DNA from: Ruegeria faecimaris
GTDB taxonomy: Bacteria; Pseudomonadota; Alphaproteobacteria; Rhodobacterales; Rhodobacteraceae
DNA length: 64,000 nucleotides
Reading direction: 5' to 3'
NCBI RefSeq assembly: GCF_900182615.1
Contig: NZ_FXTE01000001.1
Span: forward strand, 1-64,000
The notes under the pieces are model-generated. The model was given only the letters and a program-made list of their open reading frames with translations. It was not told where the DNA came from and did no database searches. Of this stretch, positions 8,131-17,559 are shown in pieces (the first letter of the stretch is position 1; each line of letters starts with the position of its first letter). Made by a program: the position numbers and the translations under genes.

Positions 8131-9196
8131 GATTCGTCTGCCGACGCAGGAATTACGTGACGACATCCCGTTTTTTACCAAGGTACTGGGGATGCGGATG
8201 GATATGATCTATCCGGCTGATGACCCTCGGGTCGCCGTGTTCTCGGGGCATGGATTGCGATTACGGATCGAACAGGATGCACCCGAGGCGCCCGGAATGT
8301 TGCGCATTCTGACCGAAAATCCGGATGAGTTTGCGGCTGGCCAGCGCAGTTTGGTCGCGCCGAACGGGACGCGTGTTGAAATTGATGAACTGAACCCGCC
8401 GATGGTGATGCCGGATACCGTGCATTCCTTTGTCGTGCGCAGACTCAAGGATCAGGCCCCGTGGGTCATCGGGCGCGCCGGAATGCATTATCGCGATCTG
8501 GTACCCGATCGCTTGGGCGGGTCGATCATTGCCAGCCATATCCGCATTCCTGATGGCGGTCCGGTTCCAGACATGGTGCATTTCCACAAGGTCGGGTTTC
8601 AGTTGATTTTCTGCATCCATGGCTGGGTCGATGTGGTTTACGAGGATCAGGGCGACAAGATGCGCCTGACCGCCGGCGATTGCTTTATCCAGCCGCCCGA
8701 AATCCGTCATCGTGTGTTGGAAGCATCGGACAATGTGCAGGTGATCGAAATTGGTGTTCCTGCCGAACATGTCACCGAAATCGACCACGAAATGCAGTTG
8801 CCGACCCCGCAATACCGCCCGGATCGCGAATGGCAGGGCCAGCGCTTTGTCTACAACCGGGCCGAGGGGGCAGAATGGGGGCCGTTCCGTTTGCCGGGCT
8901 ACATCTGTCGCGACACCACGATTGCCCAGAACACGATGGGTGTCGCAGGCGTTCAGGTGGTGCGTCGGGGGCAGGGTGACACCGCCTGGGCTACACATGA
9001 TACCGATATTCATTTCACCTTCGTTATGAACGGTGAGTTGACGCTCGAAGGCGAGGGGCGCGACCCGTATCGGCTGGAACAAGGTGATGCCTTTGTCATT
9101 CCACCGGGCATGCGGACACGCCTGTCTGATCCGACCGATGATGTTGAACTGCTTGAGGTCACGCTGCCTGGCGTGTTCAATACGGTTCTGGATTAA
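8105..9196 (+). CDS. VOC-like and double-cupin protein
   Basis: A 363-residue soluble protein. Residues 5-75 look like half a glyoxalase/VOC module (PFFTKVLGMRM, VAVFSGHGLRLRIEQD). Two cupin barrels follow: cupin 1 with metal-ligand candidates His159, His161 and His202 (MVHFHKVGFQ, GDCFIQPPEIRHR) and cupin 2 around 295-350 (DTDIHFTF, QGDAFVIPPGM), in which fewer ligands are kept. The likely activity is metal-dependent dioxygenase or isomerase chemistry, or small-molecule binding; no substrate can be named. The start overlaps the preceding membrane-protein gene by 26 bp, suggesting that the two act together. Confidence 0.7.
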   Translation: MTSNQTKAEIRLPTQELRDDIPFFTKVLGMRMDMIYPADDPRVAVFSGHGLRLRIEQDAPEAPGMLRILTENPDEFAAGQRSLVAPNGTRVEIDELNPPMVMPDTVHSFVVRRLKDQAPWVIGRAGMHYRDLVPDRLGGSIIASHIRIPDGGPVPDMVHFHKVGFQLIFCIHGWVDVVYEDQGDKMRLTAGDCFIQPPEIRHRVLEASDNVQVIEIGVPAEHVTEIDHEMQLPTPQYRPDREWQGQRFVYNRAEGAEWGPFRLPGYICRDTTIAQNTMGVAGVQVVRRGQGDTAWATHDTDIHFTFVMNGELTLEGEGRDPYRLEQGDAFVIPPGMRTRLSDPTDDVELLEVTLPGVFNTVLD

Positions 9197-9298
9197 GCAT
9201 TTTGGCTCAGGAATTCTGCGCTCGGGGCTTCAATTCCCCGGGGGCTTTCATTTAGGGTATGACTTTCTGACCAGATGATCAAAAAATGGGGAATCGCC

Positions 9299-9691
9299 AT
9301 GAGCTTGAAAGACGCAGCCTTGTCCGTGCGGGAAAACGCCTATGCGCCTTATTCCAATTTCAAGGTCGGCGCGGCGATCCGGTCCCTGTCGGGGCAGATC
9401 TACTCCGGTTGCAATGTGGAAAACGTGGCCTATCCCGAAGGCACTTGCGCCGAGGCCGGAGCCATTGCCGCCATGGTCGCTGCTGGCGAGCAGGAACTGA
9501 CCGAGGTTTACGTGGTCGCGTCGTCTCCTCAGCCAGTACCGCCGTGCGGGGGGTGCCGCCAGAAACTGGCCGAGTTCGGCAAGCGTGACGTCAAGGTGGT
9601 ATTGGCCAGCTTGGACGGGGCGGAGTTGAAAACCACTATCGGGGATCTGCTGCCAGGCGCATTTGACGCCTCGCATATGGAGGATGTCTGA
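9299..9691 (+). CDS. cdd: Cytidine deaminase
   Basis: Zinc-dependent deamination of cytidine and deoxycytidine to uridine and deoxyuridine. The 130-residue product is the short homotetrameric type with zinc ligands Cys50 (in CAEAG, catalytic Glu52), Cys83 and Cys86 (PCGGCR). The ATG at 9299 follows GGGGAA; an in-frame ATG 8 codons upstream is less well placed. It is the first gene of a pyrimidine and purine nucleoside salvage operon, followed 4 bp later by deoA. Confidence 0.95.
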   Translation: MSLKDAALSVRENAYAPYSNFKVGAAIRSLSGQIYSGCNVENVAYPEGTCAEAGAIAAMVAAGEQELTEVYVVASSPQPVPPCGGCRQKLAEFGKRDVKVVLASLDGAELKTTIGDLLPGAFDASHMEDV

Positions 9692-9695
9692 CCCC

Positions 9696-11003
9696 ATGGA
9701 CGCCCGCTCGATCATCGCAAAGTTGCGCCGCAAGGATATACCCTCCGCCGAGGAACTGCACTGGTTTGCCCAGGGGCTTGCCGATGGTGGGGTCAGTGAC
9801 GCGCAGGCAGGGGCCTTTGCCATGGCGGTTTGCATGGGTGGGTTGGGTGCGCAGGGCCGTGCCGATCTGACCATTGCGATGCGCGACAGCGGCGATGTCC
9901 TGAACTGGGATGTGGAAGGTCCGGTAATCGATAAACACTCGACCGGGGGTGTGGGCGACAGCGTCAGCCTGGTACTGGCCCCCGCACTGGCCGAGCTTGG
10001 GGCCTATGTGCCAATGATTTCTGGCCGGGGACTGGGACATACGGGCGGCACGCTGGACAAGCTCGAATCCATCCCCGGTGTGACCACCCAGATCAGCCAG
10101 GACCGGCTGGTGCAGGTGCTGAACGAAACGGGGGCAGCCATTGTCGGCGCCACCGGGCAAATCGCGCCAGCGGACAAACGGCTTTACGCCATTCGGGATG
10201 TCACGGCGACAGTAGAAAGCCTCGACCTGATCACCGCGTCGATCCTGTCGAAAAAGCTTGCAGCCAGCCCGGATGCACTGGTGCTGGACGTTAAGGTTGG
10301 CAGTGGGGCCTTTATGAAAACCCTTGATGACGCGCACAATCTGGCACAGGCGCTGACTGAAACCGCCAACGCTGCAGGGTGTCGGACCTCAGCAGTCATA
10401 ACCGATATGAACCAGCCGCTTGCCTCTGCGCTGGGCAATGCACTTGAGGTGGATGAGGTCATGAAGGTATTGACCCAAGCGCCTGACGCGCCGTTGGCTG
10501 TGATCTCTGCCGAACTGGGTGGGGTTCTGTTGGCTGACGCCGGTATGTTTGCCTCTTCAGAAGAAGGCCGGGACAAAATCGCCAAGGTCATCCGCGATGG
10601 CCGTGCCGCAGAACGGTTTGGCCGCATGATGGCCGCAGTTGGGGCACCCATTCACTTTGTCGACGATTGGTCGCGCTATTTGCCCGAAGCCAGCGTGATC
10701 CTGGAAGTGCCCGCTCTCGCTGCGGGCTATGTAACCACGATAGACGGAGAGGCTCTGGGCCTTGCGGTTGTCGAATTGGGTGGCGGACGTCAGGTTGAAA
10801 GCGATGTGATCGACCCTGCGGTCGGGCTGTCAGATCTGGTGCGACTGGGCGACCGGGTCGAAAAAGGCGTTCCATTGGCTGTCGTCCATGCCGCCCGCGA
10901 GGATGCCGCGCGACGTGCGGCTGATGCTGTTCAAAAGGCGATCACGCTTGGAACGGGTAAACCAGTGGTGCCATCCCTTGTCCACGAGAGGATCACGCCA
11001 TGA
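9696..11003 (+). CDS. deoA: Thymidine phosphorylase
   Basis: Phosphorolysis of thymidine (and deoxyuridine made by Cdd) to base plus deoxyribose 1-phosphate. The 435-residue protein shows the family signature SGRGLGHTGGTLDKLE at 109-124 and the phosphate-binding KHSTGGVGD at 80-88. Start MDARSIIAKLRR matches family N-termini; an ATG 4 codons upstream (9684) abuts a GGAGG and is less likely. Operon position: 4 bp after cdd, with an ATGA overlap into deoB, whose product handles the deoxyribose 1-phosphate. Confidence 0.95.
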   Translation: MDARSIIAKLRRKDIPSAEELHWFAQGLADGGVSDAQAGAFAMAVCMGGLGAQGRADLTIAMRDSGDVLNWDVEGPVIDKHSTGGVGDSVSLVLAPALAELGAYVPMISGRGLGHTGGTLDKLESIPGVTTQISQDRLVQVLNETGAAIVGATGQIAPADKRLYAIRDVTATVESLDLITASILSKKLAASPDALVLDVKVGSGAFMKTLDDAHNLAQALTETANAAGCRTSAVITDMNQPLASALGNALEVDEVMKVLTQAPDAPLAVISAELGGVLLADAGMFASSEEGRDKIAKVIRDGRAAERFGRMMAAVGAPIHFVDDWSRYLPEASVILEVPALAAGYVTTIDGEALGLAVVELGGGRQVESDVIDPAVGLSDLVRLGDRVEKGVPLAVVHAAREDAARRAADAVQKAITLGTGKPVVPSLVHERITP

Positions 11004-12211
11004 GCCGCGCCTTCCTTGTGGTGATGGATTCTGTGGGTATCGGCGGCGCGCCCGATGCTGATCAGTTCTTTAATGGCGACATGCCGGATACTGGGGCAAA
11101 CACTCTGGCCCATATCGCGCAGGCTTGTGCACAAGGTCAGGCGGAAGAGGGGCGATCCGGGCCTTTGCATCTACCGCATTTGGATGCGCTGGGGTTGGGT
11201 GCTGCGGCACGGCTGGCCTCGGGTGCGGAAACGCCGGGTTTGCTGGCCCAGCCGACAGGTCTGTGGGGCTGCGCCTGTGAGGATTCTCCGGGCAAGGACA
11301 CGCCATCGGGGCATTGGGAGCTAGCAGGGCTGCCTGTGCCATGGGACTGGCATTACTTTCCAAATACAACACCATCATTTCCGGTTGATCTGAGCAAGGC
11401 CGCAGCAGAGGCCGCCGGAACCGAAGGGATTTTGGGGGATTGCCACGCCTCGGGCACCACGATCATCGCCGAATTGGGGGCCGAGCATATGCGAACCGGT
11501 TGGCCGATCTGCTATACCTCGGCCGACAGTGTCTTTCAGATCGCCGCGCATGAAGAAAGCTTCGGCCTAGACCGTCTGCTTGACCTCTGCCGCACGCTGG
11601 CCCCACGTTTGCACCAGATGAAAGTGGGGCGTGTGATCGCACGGCCCTTTGTCGGCTCGCCCGAACAGGGGTTCACCCGCACGACCAACCGCAAGGACTT
11701 TGCCATCGTGCCGCCCGCTCCGGTGCTGACGAACTGGTGTCAGGATGCGGGCCGCCGTGTTCATGCAGTGGGCAAGATCGGCGATATCTTTTCCATGCAG
11801 GGAATCGACACACTGCGCAAAGGGTCGGATGCTGATTTGATGGGTCATCTGTCCGATCAGGTCGATGAGGCCGAAGAGGGCAGCCTGACATTCGCGAATT
11901 TTGTCGAGTTCGACAGTCTCTATGGCCATCGGCGCGACATCAGCGGCTATGCCCGCGCGCTAGAATGGTTTGACCAAGAGATAGGTGCAATTCTGACCCG
12001 GTTGCGCCCCGATGACCTGATGTTGTTGACCGCTGATCACGGCAACGACCCAACCTGGATCGGCACCGACCACACGCGTGAGCAAGTACCTGTCCTGATT
12101 GCAGGGCAGGGTGCGGGGCAGATCGGTCAAGTCAAATTCGCCGACATTGCCGCCAGTATCGCGCATCACCTGAATATCCCGGCTCAAGGGCCGGGGCGGA
12201 GCTTTCTATGA
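11000..12211 (+). CDS. deoB: Phosphopentomutase
   Basis: Interconverts (deoxy)ribose 1-phosphate and 5-phosphate, connecting nucleoside phosphorolysis to central metabolism. The 403-residue enzyme of the alkaline phosphatase superfamily has the N-terminal metal site VVMDSVGIGGAPDA (residues 7-20, Asp10) and the C-terminal TADHGNDPTWIGTDHTRE with paired metal-binding Asp and His. It overlaps deoA and add by 4 bp each (ATGA), so translation is coupled across the operon. The deoC aldolase gene is not in the window. Confidence 0.95.
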   Translation: MSRAFLVVMDSVGIGGAPDADQFFNGDMPDTGANTLAHIAQACAQGQAEEGRSGPLHLPHLDALGLGAAARLASGAETPGLLAQPTGLWGCACEDSPGKDTPSGHWELAGLPVPWDWHYFPNTTPSFPVDLSKAAAEAAGTEGILGDCHASGTTIIAELGAEHMRTGWPICYTSADSVFQIAAHEESFGLDRLLDLCRTLAPRLHQMKVGRVIARPFVGSPEQGFTRTTNRKDFAIVPPAPVLTNWCQDAGRRVHAVGKIGDIFSMQGIDTLRKGSDADLMGHLSDQVDEAEEGSLTFANFVEFDSLYGHRRDISGYARALEWFDQEIGAILTRLRPDDLMLLTADHGNDPTWIGTDHTREQVPVLIAGQGAGQIGQVKFADIAASIAHHLNIPAQGPGRSFL

Positions 12212-13194
12212 CTGTCGCTGACCTACCCAAGATCGAACTGCACTTGCATCACGAAGGTGCCGCGCCGCCTGCCTTCATCCGTCAGCTGGCGCATGAAAAG
12301 CGCGTCGACCTGAGCGGGATTTTCAAACATGACGGGTCTTATGATTTCCGGGATTTCGCCCATTTCCTCAGCGTATATGAGGCCGCCTGTGAGGTGCTGA
12401 AATCGCCCGAGGATTTCCGCCGTCTGACGTTGGCTATTCTTGAAGAAAGCGCGGCGAACGGGGTAGTTTATTCGGAAAGCTTTCTGAGCCCCGATTTCTG
12501 TGGCGGTGGCGATTTGGTGGCCTGGCGCGACTATCTAAGTGCCATTCAGGATGCCGCTGATGAAGCCGAGCGGAAGTACGATATCACTCTGCGCGGCGTG
12601 GTGACCTGTGTCCGGCATTTCGGACCCGAACAGGCCAAGCTCAGTGCATATTGTGCAGCTGAAACTGCGGGCGACTGGATTACCGGGTTCGGTATGGGGG
12701 GCAATGAATCCATGGGGGTTCAGGGCGACTATAAGTGGGCGTTTGACTGCGCGCGCGAGGCCGGACTGCGCCTGACCACCCATGCCGGAGAGTTCGGCGG
12801 GCCGGATAGTGTCCGCGATGCGATCCGTGATCTGGGAGTTGAACGCATCGGCCATGGCGTGCGTGCGATCGAAGATCCCGACCTTGTGCATGAGATCGTT
12901 GATCGCGGTGTGACGCTCGAGGTTTGCCCGGGCTCGAACGTGGTTCTAGGCCTGTTTCCCGACTTTGCCAGCCATCCGATTTCCAAGTTGCGCGAGGCAG
13001 GTGTCAAGGTCACCGTGTCCACCGACGATCCGCCGTTTTTCCATACCACAATGCGGCGTGAATATGAGATGTTGGCCAAAGCTTTCGGTTGGGAGGCCGA
13101 GGATTTTGCCGCCCTGAATGAAACCGCCCTGAATGCGGCTTTTTGCGATGAAGCGACCCGTGCGCGGGTCAAGAAAAGACTGGAGATATCATGA
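12208..13194 (+). CDS. add: Adenosine deaminase
   Basis: A 328-residue amidohydrolase that probably converts adenosine and deoxyadenosine to inosine and deoxyinosine. Metal and catalytic residues are visible: His12 and His14 (ELHLHHEG), His192 and Glu194 (THAGE), His216 (GHG), Asp273 and Asp274 (STDDP). Glu16 in HLHHEG, where many adenosine deaminases have Asp, is also found in the related adenine deaminases, so specificity for the free base cannot be excluded. Its place inside the cdd-deoA-deoB-upp operon favours nucleoside salvage. It overlaps upp by 4 bp. Confidence 0.85.
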   Translation: MTVADLPKIELHLHHEGAAPPAFIRQLAHEKRVDLSGIFKHDGSYDFRDFAHFLSVYEAACEVLKSPEDFRRLTLAILEESAANGVVYSESFLSPDFCGGGDLVAWRDYLSAIQDAADEAERKYDITLRGVVTCVRHFGPEQAKLSAYCAAETAGDWITGFGMGGNESMGVQGDYKWAFDCAREAGLRLTTHAGEFGGPDSVRDAIRDLGVERIGHGVRAIEDPDLVHEIVDRGVTLEVCPGSNVVLGLFPDFASHPISKLREAGVKVTVSTDDPPFFHTTMRREYEMLAKAFGWEAEDFAALNETALNAAFCDEATRARVKKRLEIS

Positions 13195-13823
13195 GCGAAC
13201 ACCTGACCGTCGTCGACCACCCGTTGGTGCAGCATAAATTGACGCTCATGCGGGACAAGGGCACTTCGACCGCCGAATTCCGTCAGTTGCTGCGTGAGAT
13301 CACCTTGCTTCTGGCCTATGAGATCACGCGCGAAATGCCATTGACCACCCGGCACATTGAAACCCCGATGGAAGAGATGGACGCCCCCATCCTGGCAGGT
13401 AAGAAACTGGCGTTGGTCTCTATCTTGCGCGCCGGTAACGGAATGCTGGACGGCGTTTTGGAACTGATCCCCTCGGCCCGTGTTGGCTTTGTTGGCCTGT
13501 ACCGCGATGAAGAGACTTTGAAGCCCGTCCAATATTACTTCAAAGCGCCCGAGGGGCTGAAGGACCGTTTGGTCATTGCTGTCGACCCGATGCTGGCAAC
13601 CGGCAACAGCTCGGCCGCTGCGATTGATTTGCTGAAAGAGGCTGGCGCGACGGATATCCGTTTCCTCTGCCTGTTGGCCGCCCCCGAAGGTGTTGCCCGC
13701 ATGAAAGAGGCGCACCCGGATGTTCACATCGTCACCGCCGCACTGGACCGTGAGCTGAACTCAAAAGGCTATATCATGCCAGGTCTGGGCGATGCGGGTG
13801 ACAGGATGTTCGGGACCAAGTAA
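13191..13823 (+). CDS. upp: Uracil phosphoribosyltransferase
   Basis: Converts uracil and PRPP to UMP, closing the pyrimidine salvage route fed by Cdd and DoaA-type phosphorolysis. The 210-residue product has the family length, the SILRAGNGM segment, the PRPP loop [14 protein letters not shown] and the C-terminal uracil-binding [12 protein letters not shown]. It is the last gene of the cdd-deoA-deoB-add-upp operon and overlaps add by 4 bp. Only 6 bp separate its stop from the convergent gene at 13830. Confidence 0.96.
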   Translation: MSEHLTVVDHPLVQHKLTLMRDKGTSTAEFRQLLREITLLLAYEITREMPLTTRHIETPMEEMDAPILAGKKLALVSILRAGNGMLDGVLELIPSARVGFVGLYRDEETLKPVQYYFKAPEGLKDRLVIAVDPMLATGNSSAAAIDLLKEAGATDIRFLCLLAAPEGVARMKEAHPDVHIVTAALDRELNSKGYIMPGLGDAGDRMFGTK

Positions 13824-13829
13824 GCGGGC

Positions 13830-14843
13830 TTATCCGCCGCAGATATTCTGCAGCCGGACCCATTCGCGATCTGGCAGTATCTGTTGCAGAGGCTGGCCCG
13901 CCATCGGGTCGGCCTCGATCAGGCCCAGCACGGTTTCACCTGTGACGTCCGTCGCATAGGCAAAGGGGACCGAGGGCAAAGCTGCCTCGGCAAAAATTTC
14001 CAGCAGGTTCTCGTCTGGTACAGCCGGACGGGGTTCTGATAGAACTTCTTCGGTATAACTGTCGACAATCTGAGGTGTCAGCTCACCGGTTGTCAGCAGG
14101 CGGAACGCAGATCTGATGCCGGTCCGGTCCAGCAGATCATCCAGTGGGTCCTGTGCCTGCACACGTGCACGTTCCGCAAGGATGTGCCCGGCCACGACCG
14201 AGGGGTCCTCGTGATCTTCGACCAGAGATCGGTTCAACAGGACAATTCCACCCGGCAGGGTCAGGCTGGTCTGTACTCCGGCTGGTAGGATAACGATTGA
14301 GCGCACGCCCGTTCTTGCCGCCAGATGATCCAGTGCTTCCTGAGTGCCCTCGGACACGCAGGCGCGGCCTGACACTCTTTCGATGCGCCTCAGGATTGTA
14401 TCGCCGATGTCGATACGTTTGATTTCGGGAACGACGGATACGACATGGTTTTGTAATGCTGACGGTAACCACAACAGCATGAGCGCGGCCACAGCAGCCA
14501 CAACCCCGGCCACGCTGAACCACCGCAAACGCCCGGGGTGGGGGCGTGACCAGTCGATGGCACGCTGTAGACGGTCAATGGCTTCGATCATCGTGGTTTC
14601 GGATTGGGCCAGTTCCAACGTCTCTTGCGGGTCGCCATCCGGGTGGTAAATCGCAGGGAAAACACCGGGGTTCTGGCGCTCTAACGCAGCCAGCGACCAA
14701 TGCGTCAGTGCCCGGTCGTTGAAATCCGATATCGTCAGCGTCGCTTCGCCAATCGACACAACAACCTCGCGCCGCTGAACATCGGGCGAGGGGCGCCACA
14801 GACCGGTGGCTTCGATCCGCTGGAACTGTTTCAGTGCCGTCAT
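13830..14843 (-). CDS. Membrane protein with degenerate M48 peptidase-like domain
   Basis: A 337-residue protein with an N-terminal cytoplasmic region (1-105), one membrane span (about 108-128) and a C-terminal domain. The stretch LPGGIVLLNRSLVEDHEDPSVV (196-217, read as two parts: LPGG at 196-199, then NRSLVEDHEDP) followed by GHILAE at 219-224 lines up with the M48 core, where LPGG precedes a strand and GHExGH. Here His220 remains but the catalytic Glu and second zinc His are lost, so it should not be an active protease. Function unknown; a scaffold or sensor role is possible. The M48 relation is my reading of the pattern, not a search result. Confidence 0.55.
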   Translation of the reverse strand: MTALKQFQRIEATGLWRPSPDVQRREVVVSIGEATLTISDFNDRALTHWSLAALERQNPGVFPAIYHPDGDPQETLELAQSETTMIEAIDRLQRAIDWSRPHPGRLRWFSVAGVVAAVAALMLLWLPSALQNHVVSVVPEIKRIDIGDTILRRIERVSGRACVSEGTQEALDHLAARTGVRSIVILPAGVQTSLTLPGGIVLLNRSLVEDHEDPSVVAGHILAERARVQAQDPLDDLLDRTGIRSAFRLLTTGELTPQIVDSYTEEVLSEPRPAVPDENLLEIFAEAALPSVPFAYATDVTGETVLGLIEADPMAGQPLQQILPDREWVRLQNICGG

Positions 14844-14995
14844 CGGGGTGATGTCTGCTCGTTCTTAATTGGAGCCAGCTTAACACGCTAAATTCAACCG
14901 GCGCAAACCTGTTGCGCGATGTTCAGGAAATGTGCTGGATACCTAGACGAGCGGAATATTCTGTTACCGCTCTCCATCATGCCGCGGGGAAAATG

Positions 14996-15931
14996 ATGCA
15001 GGCGGACACCCAGACTTCACCGGTTTTGGCCTCGGTGCTGATGGTCAGTGCTATGGCAATCATCGGCGTGATTGATAATGTGGTCATCTTGGTGGCCGAA
15101 ACGATCGGTCTGTGGCAGTTCCATTTCAGCCGGGCACTGCTCATGCTACCGTTGATAATGGGCCTGTCACTGCTTGGGCTGGGCCGCTTGCGCCCGATTA
15201 GGCTTGGCCCCGTGATCCTGCGTAGTGTTCTCATCACATTGGCCATGTTGTTCTATTTTGCCTCGCTTGCGCTGATGCCGATTGCGCAGGCGTTGGCGGG
15301 TTTGTTCACGTCGCCGATCTTTGTGCTGTTGATTACAACCGTCGCCATGAAGCAACGGATAGGCCCATGGCGTATTCTGGCCGTTGCAGTAGGGTTTGCC
15401 GGGATTTTGTGCGTGTTGCAGCCGAATCCCGGCGAGTTTGATGCAAAAACGCTGTTGCCGGTCGCCGGAGGGCTGTTCTACGCGTTCAGTTCAGTCATCA
15501 CCCGAAGCCACTGCGCGCAGGAAAGCACGACGGCATTGCTGGCGGCTATGGTGACAACCTTGGGAGTGGCCGGAGCGGTAGGGCTGATCGTGTTATCCTT
15601 GTTTCCGGGGGTTCCGGTCGCTGGGCCGGAGGGCTTCGTCACCCGTGGCTGGGTCTGGCAAATGGGACCGGCAATTCCTTGGATTATAGTTCAGGCAATA
15701 GGGTCGACGATTGCGGTATTCATGCTGATCAAATCCTATCAGATCGGTGAGACCTCTTATGTGGCGGTGTTTGAATACTCGGTGATGATATTTGGACCCT
15801 TGTTCGCCTGGAGGGTCTTTGGGCAGAATATCGGTGTTCTGCAGATCCTCGGCATATGCCTGATCGCAACGGCCGGAGTTCTGCTGGCCTGGCGGTCCAC
15901 GCGTCCCGCCGCTACAGAGGCCGCATCGTGA
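14996..15931 (+). CDS. EamA/DMT-family transporter
   Basis: A 311-residue inner-membrane protein with ten predicted hydrophobic segments and the two-fold EamA repeat of drug/metabolite transporters (RhaT/YdcZ-like permeases). Substrate unknown. The frame is open further upstream, but the second of two adjacent ATGs (14996) is best spaced from GGGGA at 14986-14990. Its stop overlaps the GTG start of a small sulfotransferase (GTGA), indicating an operon and perhaps a common export or modification role. Confidence 0.75.
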   Translation: MQADTQTSPVLASVLMVSAMAIIGVIDNVVILVAETIGLWQFHFSRALLMLPLIMGLSLLGLGRLRPIRLGPVILRSVLITLAMLFYFASLALMPIAQALAGLFTSPIFVLLITTVAMKQRIGPWRILAVAVGFAGILCVLQPNPGEFDAKTLLPVAGGLFYAFSSVITRSHCAQESTTALLAAMVTTLGVAGAVGLIVLSLFPGVPVAGPEGFVTRGWVWQMGPAIPWIIVQAIGSTIAVFMLIKSYQIGETSYVAVFEYSVMIFGPLFAWRVFGQNIGVLQILGICLIATAGVLLAWRSTRPAATEAAS

Positions 15932-16575
15932 TCATTTCGCGCGGTCGCTCTTATATCTTCGTCCACATTCCCAAAACTGGAGGGACATCTTTGTCGCTGG
16001 CTTTGGAACAGCGCGCGATGAAGGATGATATTTTGCTGGGAGATACGCCCAAGGCAAAGAAACGCAATAGGCGGATCAAACAGCTATCGGCGCGTGGCCG
16101 CCTTTGGAAACATTCAACCCTCGCCGATATCGAAGGTGTTCTTTCACCGGATGAGTTGTCGGGGATGACAGTCTTTACCCTGGTCCGAAATCCCTGGGAT
16201 CGGCTTGTCAGCTATTATCACTGGCTCAAGGTGCAAGGCTTTGATCACCCCGCAATCGCGCTGGCCCGCGCCCATTCGTTTGAAGGATTTGTCTGCCACC
16301 CTGCGACGCAACAATCGCTCCGTCAGCATCCGGCGCGGCACTACGTGACGCGAGCCGATGGTATCGAGCAGTGCCAGTATTTCATCAGACTCGAAGCGTT
16401 TGATCAGGACGCAGAGCCTCTGTTTGACCACCTGGGGTTCCGGATCACGCTGCCGCATCTGAATCGTTCAGAGCGGGCGAAAGATTACCGAAGCTATTAT
16501 TCAGCCGCATCACAAGAGGCCGTCGCCGAGGCATGCGCTGAAGATATAGACAGATTCGGATACTCTTTTGATTAG
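15928..16575 (+). CDS. Sulfotransferase-family protein
   Basis: A 215-residue protein with the PAPS-binding motifs of the carbohydrate/heparan-type sulfotransferases: the 5'-phosphosulfate loop HIPKTGGTS near residues 13-21 and the 3'-phosphate motif RNPWDRLVSYY near 89-99. It would transfer sulfate from PAPS to a hydroxyl group of a sugar or small molecule; the acceptor is unknown. The start is GTG at 15928, overlapping the EamA transporter stop by 4 bp; an upstream ATG inside that gene is less likely. This is one of two sulfotransferase-like genes in the window. Confidence 0.75.
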   Translation: MIISRGRSYIFVHIPKTGGTSLSLALEQRAMKDDILLGDTPKAKKRNRRIKQLSARGRLWKHSTLADIEGVLSPDELSGMTVFTLVRNPWDRLVSYYHWLKVQGFDHPAIALARAHSFEGFVCHPATQQSLRQHPARHYVTRADGIEQCQYFIRLEAFDQDAEPLFDHLGFRITLPHLNRSERAKDYRSYYSAASQEAVAEACAEDIDRFGYSFD

Positions 16576-16763
16576 ATGACAGAAATATAGTTTCCCTGCC
16601 GGACTTAATACCGGGCGATTACAGATCGTTGTTCCGTTTTTAGCGTTATCCAACGGGGTTTGGGACCCAAATCAGGCTCAAATGTGTCAAAATTTGGACG
16701 CGTGATCGGTTTGGATGCTAATGAATATCTATTGTTTTTGGTGCCAGCAGGGGGGGGAGGCAC

Positions 16764-17492
16764 GTGTTTGAAGTAGTGAGTGACATGGGTATTTCAGATG
16801 TTCCGGAAAGCCGGACACAATTCGAAACCAGAGTAGAACTGAACGCGCGCCGTGGCGGCTTGATCCACGGGACCAGGGTTGCAACTGTCGACGGCTGGAC
16901 GCCGATTGAAGACATTCAGCCTGGTGATCTGATCCGGACAGTCGAGAACGGCTTTAAGGCAGTAAGGCGCATTTCTGTCGATACGATTTCGGTTCCTACC
17001 GAAGAAAGTCGGATCGAGTATTTGCCAGTCCGCGTACCCCCAAGTGCCGTCGACAGCCCAGGTACGATTTGGATCATGCCTGAACAGGGTATAGCATTGG
17101 AGCATGGCACCGCAGATCTGACTGTTGTGGCAGCACGAAAGTTGAGCGGTTTGTTCCGCATCAAGTCGGACGTCCCGGCATCATCATTCGATGTCAGCGC
17201 ACTGTTCTTTGACGAGGATGAAGTGGTCTATATGGAAGGCGGCATGCGCGCCTTCTGCCCGTCAGGGCGTTTCGGCGGCCACAGCGGCACAAGTGCGGGC
17301 TATCAAATTGCCGAAAGCGAAACAGCGGCGGAATTGGTCGAAGATATACGAACTGAGGGCCGCGTGGCAGCCCTTGCCAACCCGTTGGGTGCGCTGCCTG
17401 CACCCATCTCGCTGGAACAAGTTGTCCCTTTGAGACCCAGCAGGGGCGCGCGTCGCCCGGGTCGTCCGGGCCGACCTCTCCCAGTGATCTGA
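16764..17492 (+). CDS. Stand-alone Hint-domain protein lacking the catalytic cysteine
   Basis: A 242-residue protein. Residues 31-60 (GGLIHGT, then VDGWTPIEDIQPGDLIRT) match the start of the Hedgehog/intein-type Hint domain found as C-terminal modules in roseobacter proteins. The canonical nucleophilic Cys four residues before the GT is Gly32 here, so self-splicing or self-cleavage is not expected. The C-terminus is low-complexity and rich in Arg, Gly and Pro (about 223-242). The start is a GTG 3 nt after GGGGGGGAGG; an ATG at 16785 is the alternative. There is no passenger domain and no secretion signal. A 14-bp terminator follows. Confidence 0.6.
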   Translation: MFEVVSDMGISDVPESRTQFETRVELNARRGGLIHGTRVATVDGWTPIEDIQPGDLIRTVENGFKAVRRISVDTISVPTEESRIEYLPVRVPPSAVDSPGTIWIMPEQGIALEHGTADLTVVAARKLSGLFRIKSDVPASSFDVSALFFDEDEVVYMEGGMRAFCPSGRFGGHSGTSAGYQIAESETAAELVEDIRTEGRVAALANPLGALPAPISLEQVVPLRPSRGARRPGRPGRPLPVI

Positions 17493-17521
17493 ACGGCAGA
17501 CCAACCAAACACGACAAGCAG

Positions 17522-17553
17522 GGTGCTGGCGTAAGGTCTCTTACGCCAGCACC
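17522..17553. terminator. Bidirectional terminator between Hint gene and fadJ
   Basis: GGTGCTGGCGTAAG (17522-17535) and its exact complement (17540-17553) form a 14-bp perfect stem with a GTCT loop, 29 bp after the Hint gene stop and 6 bp beyond the fadJ stop on the other strand. AACTGTTT follows on the plus side. It is the only strong hairpin between the convergent genes. Confidence 0.8.
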
Positions 17554-17559
17554 AACTGT

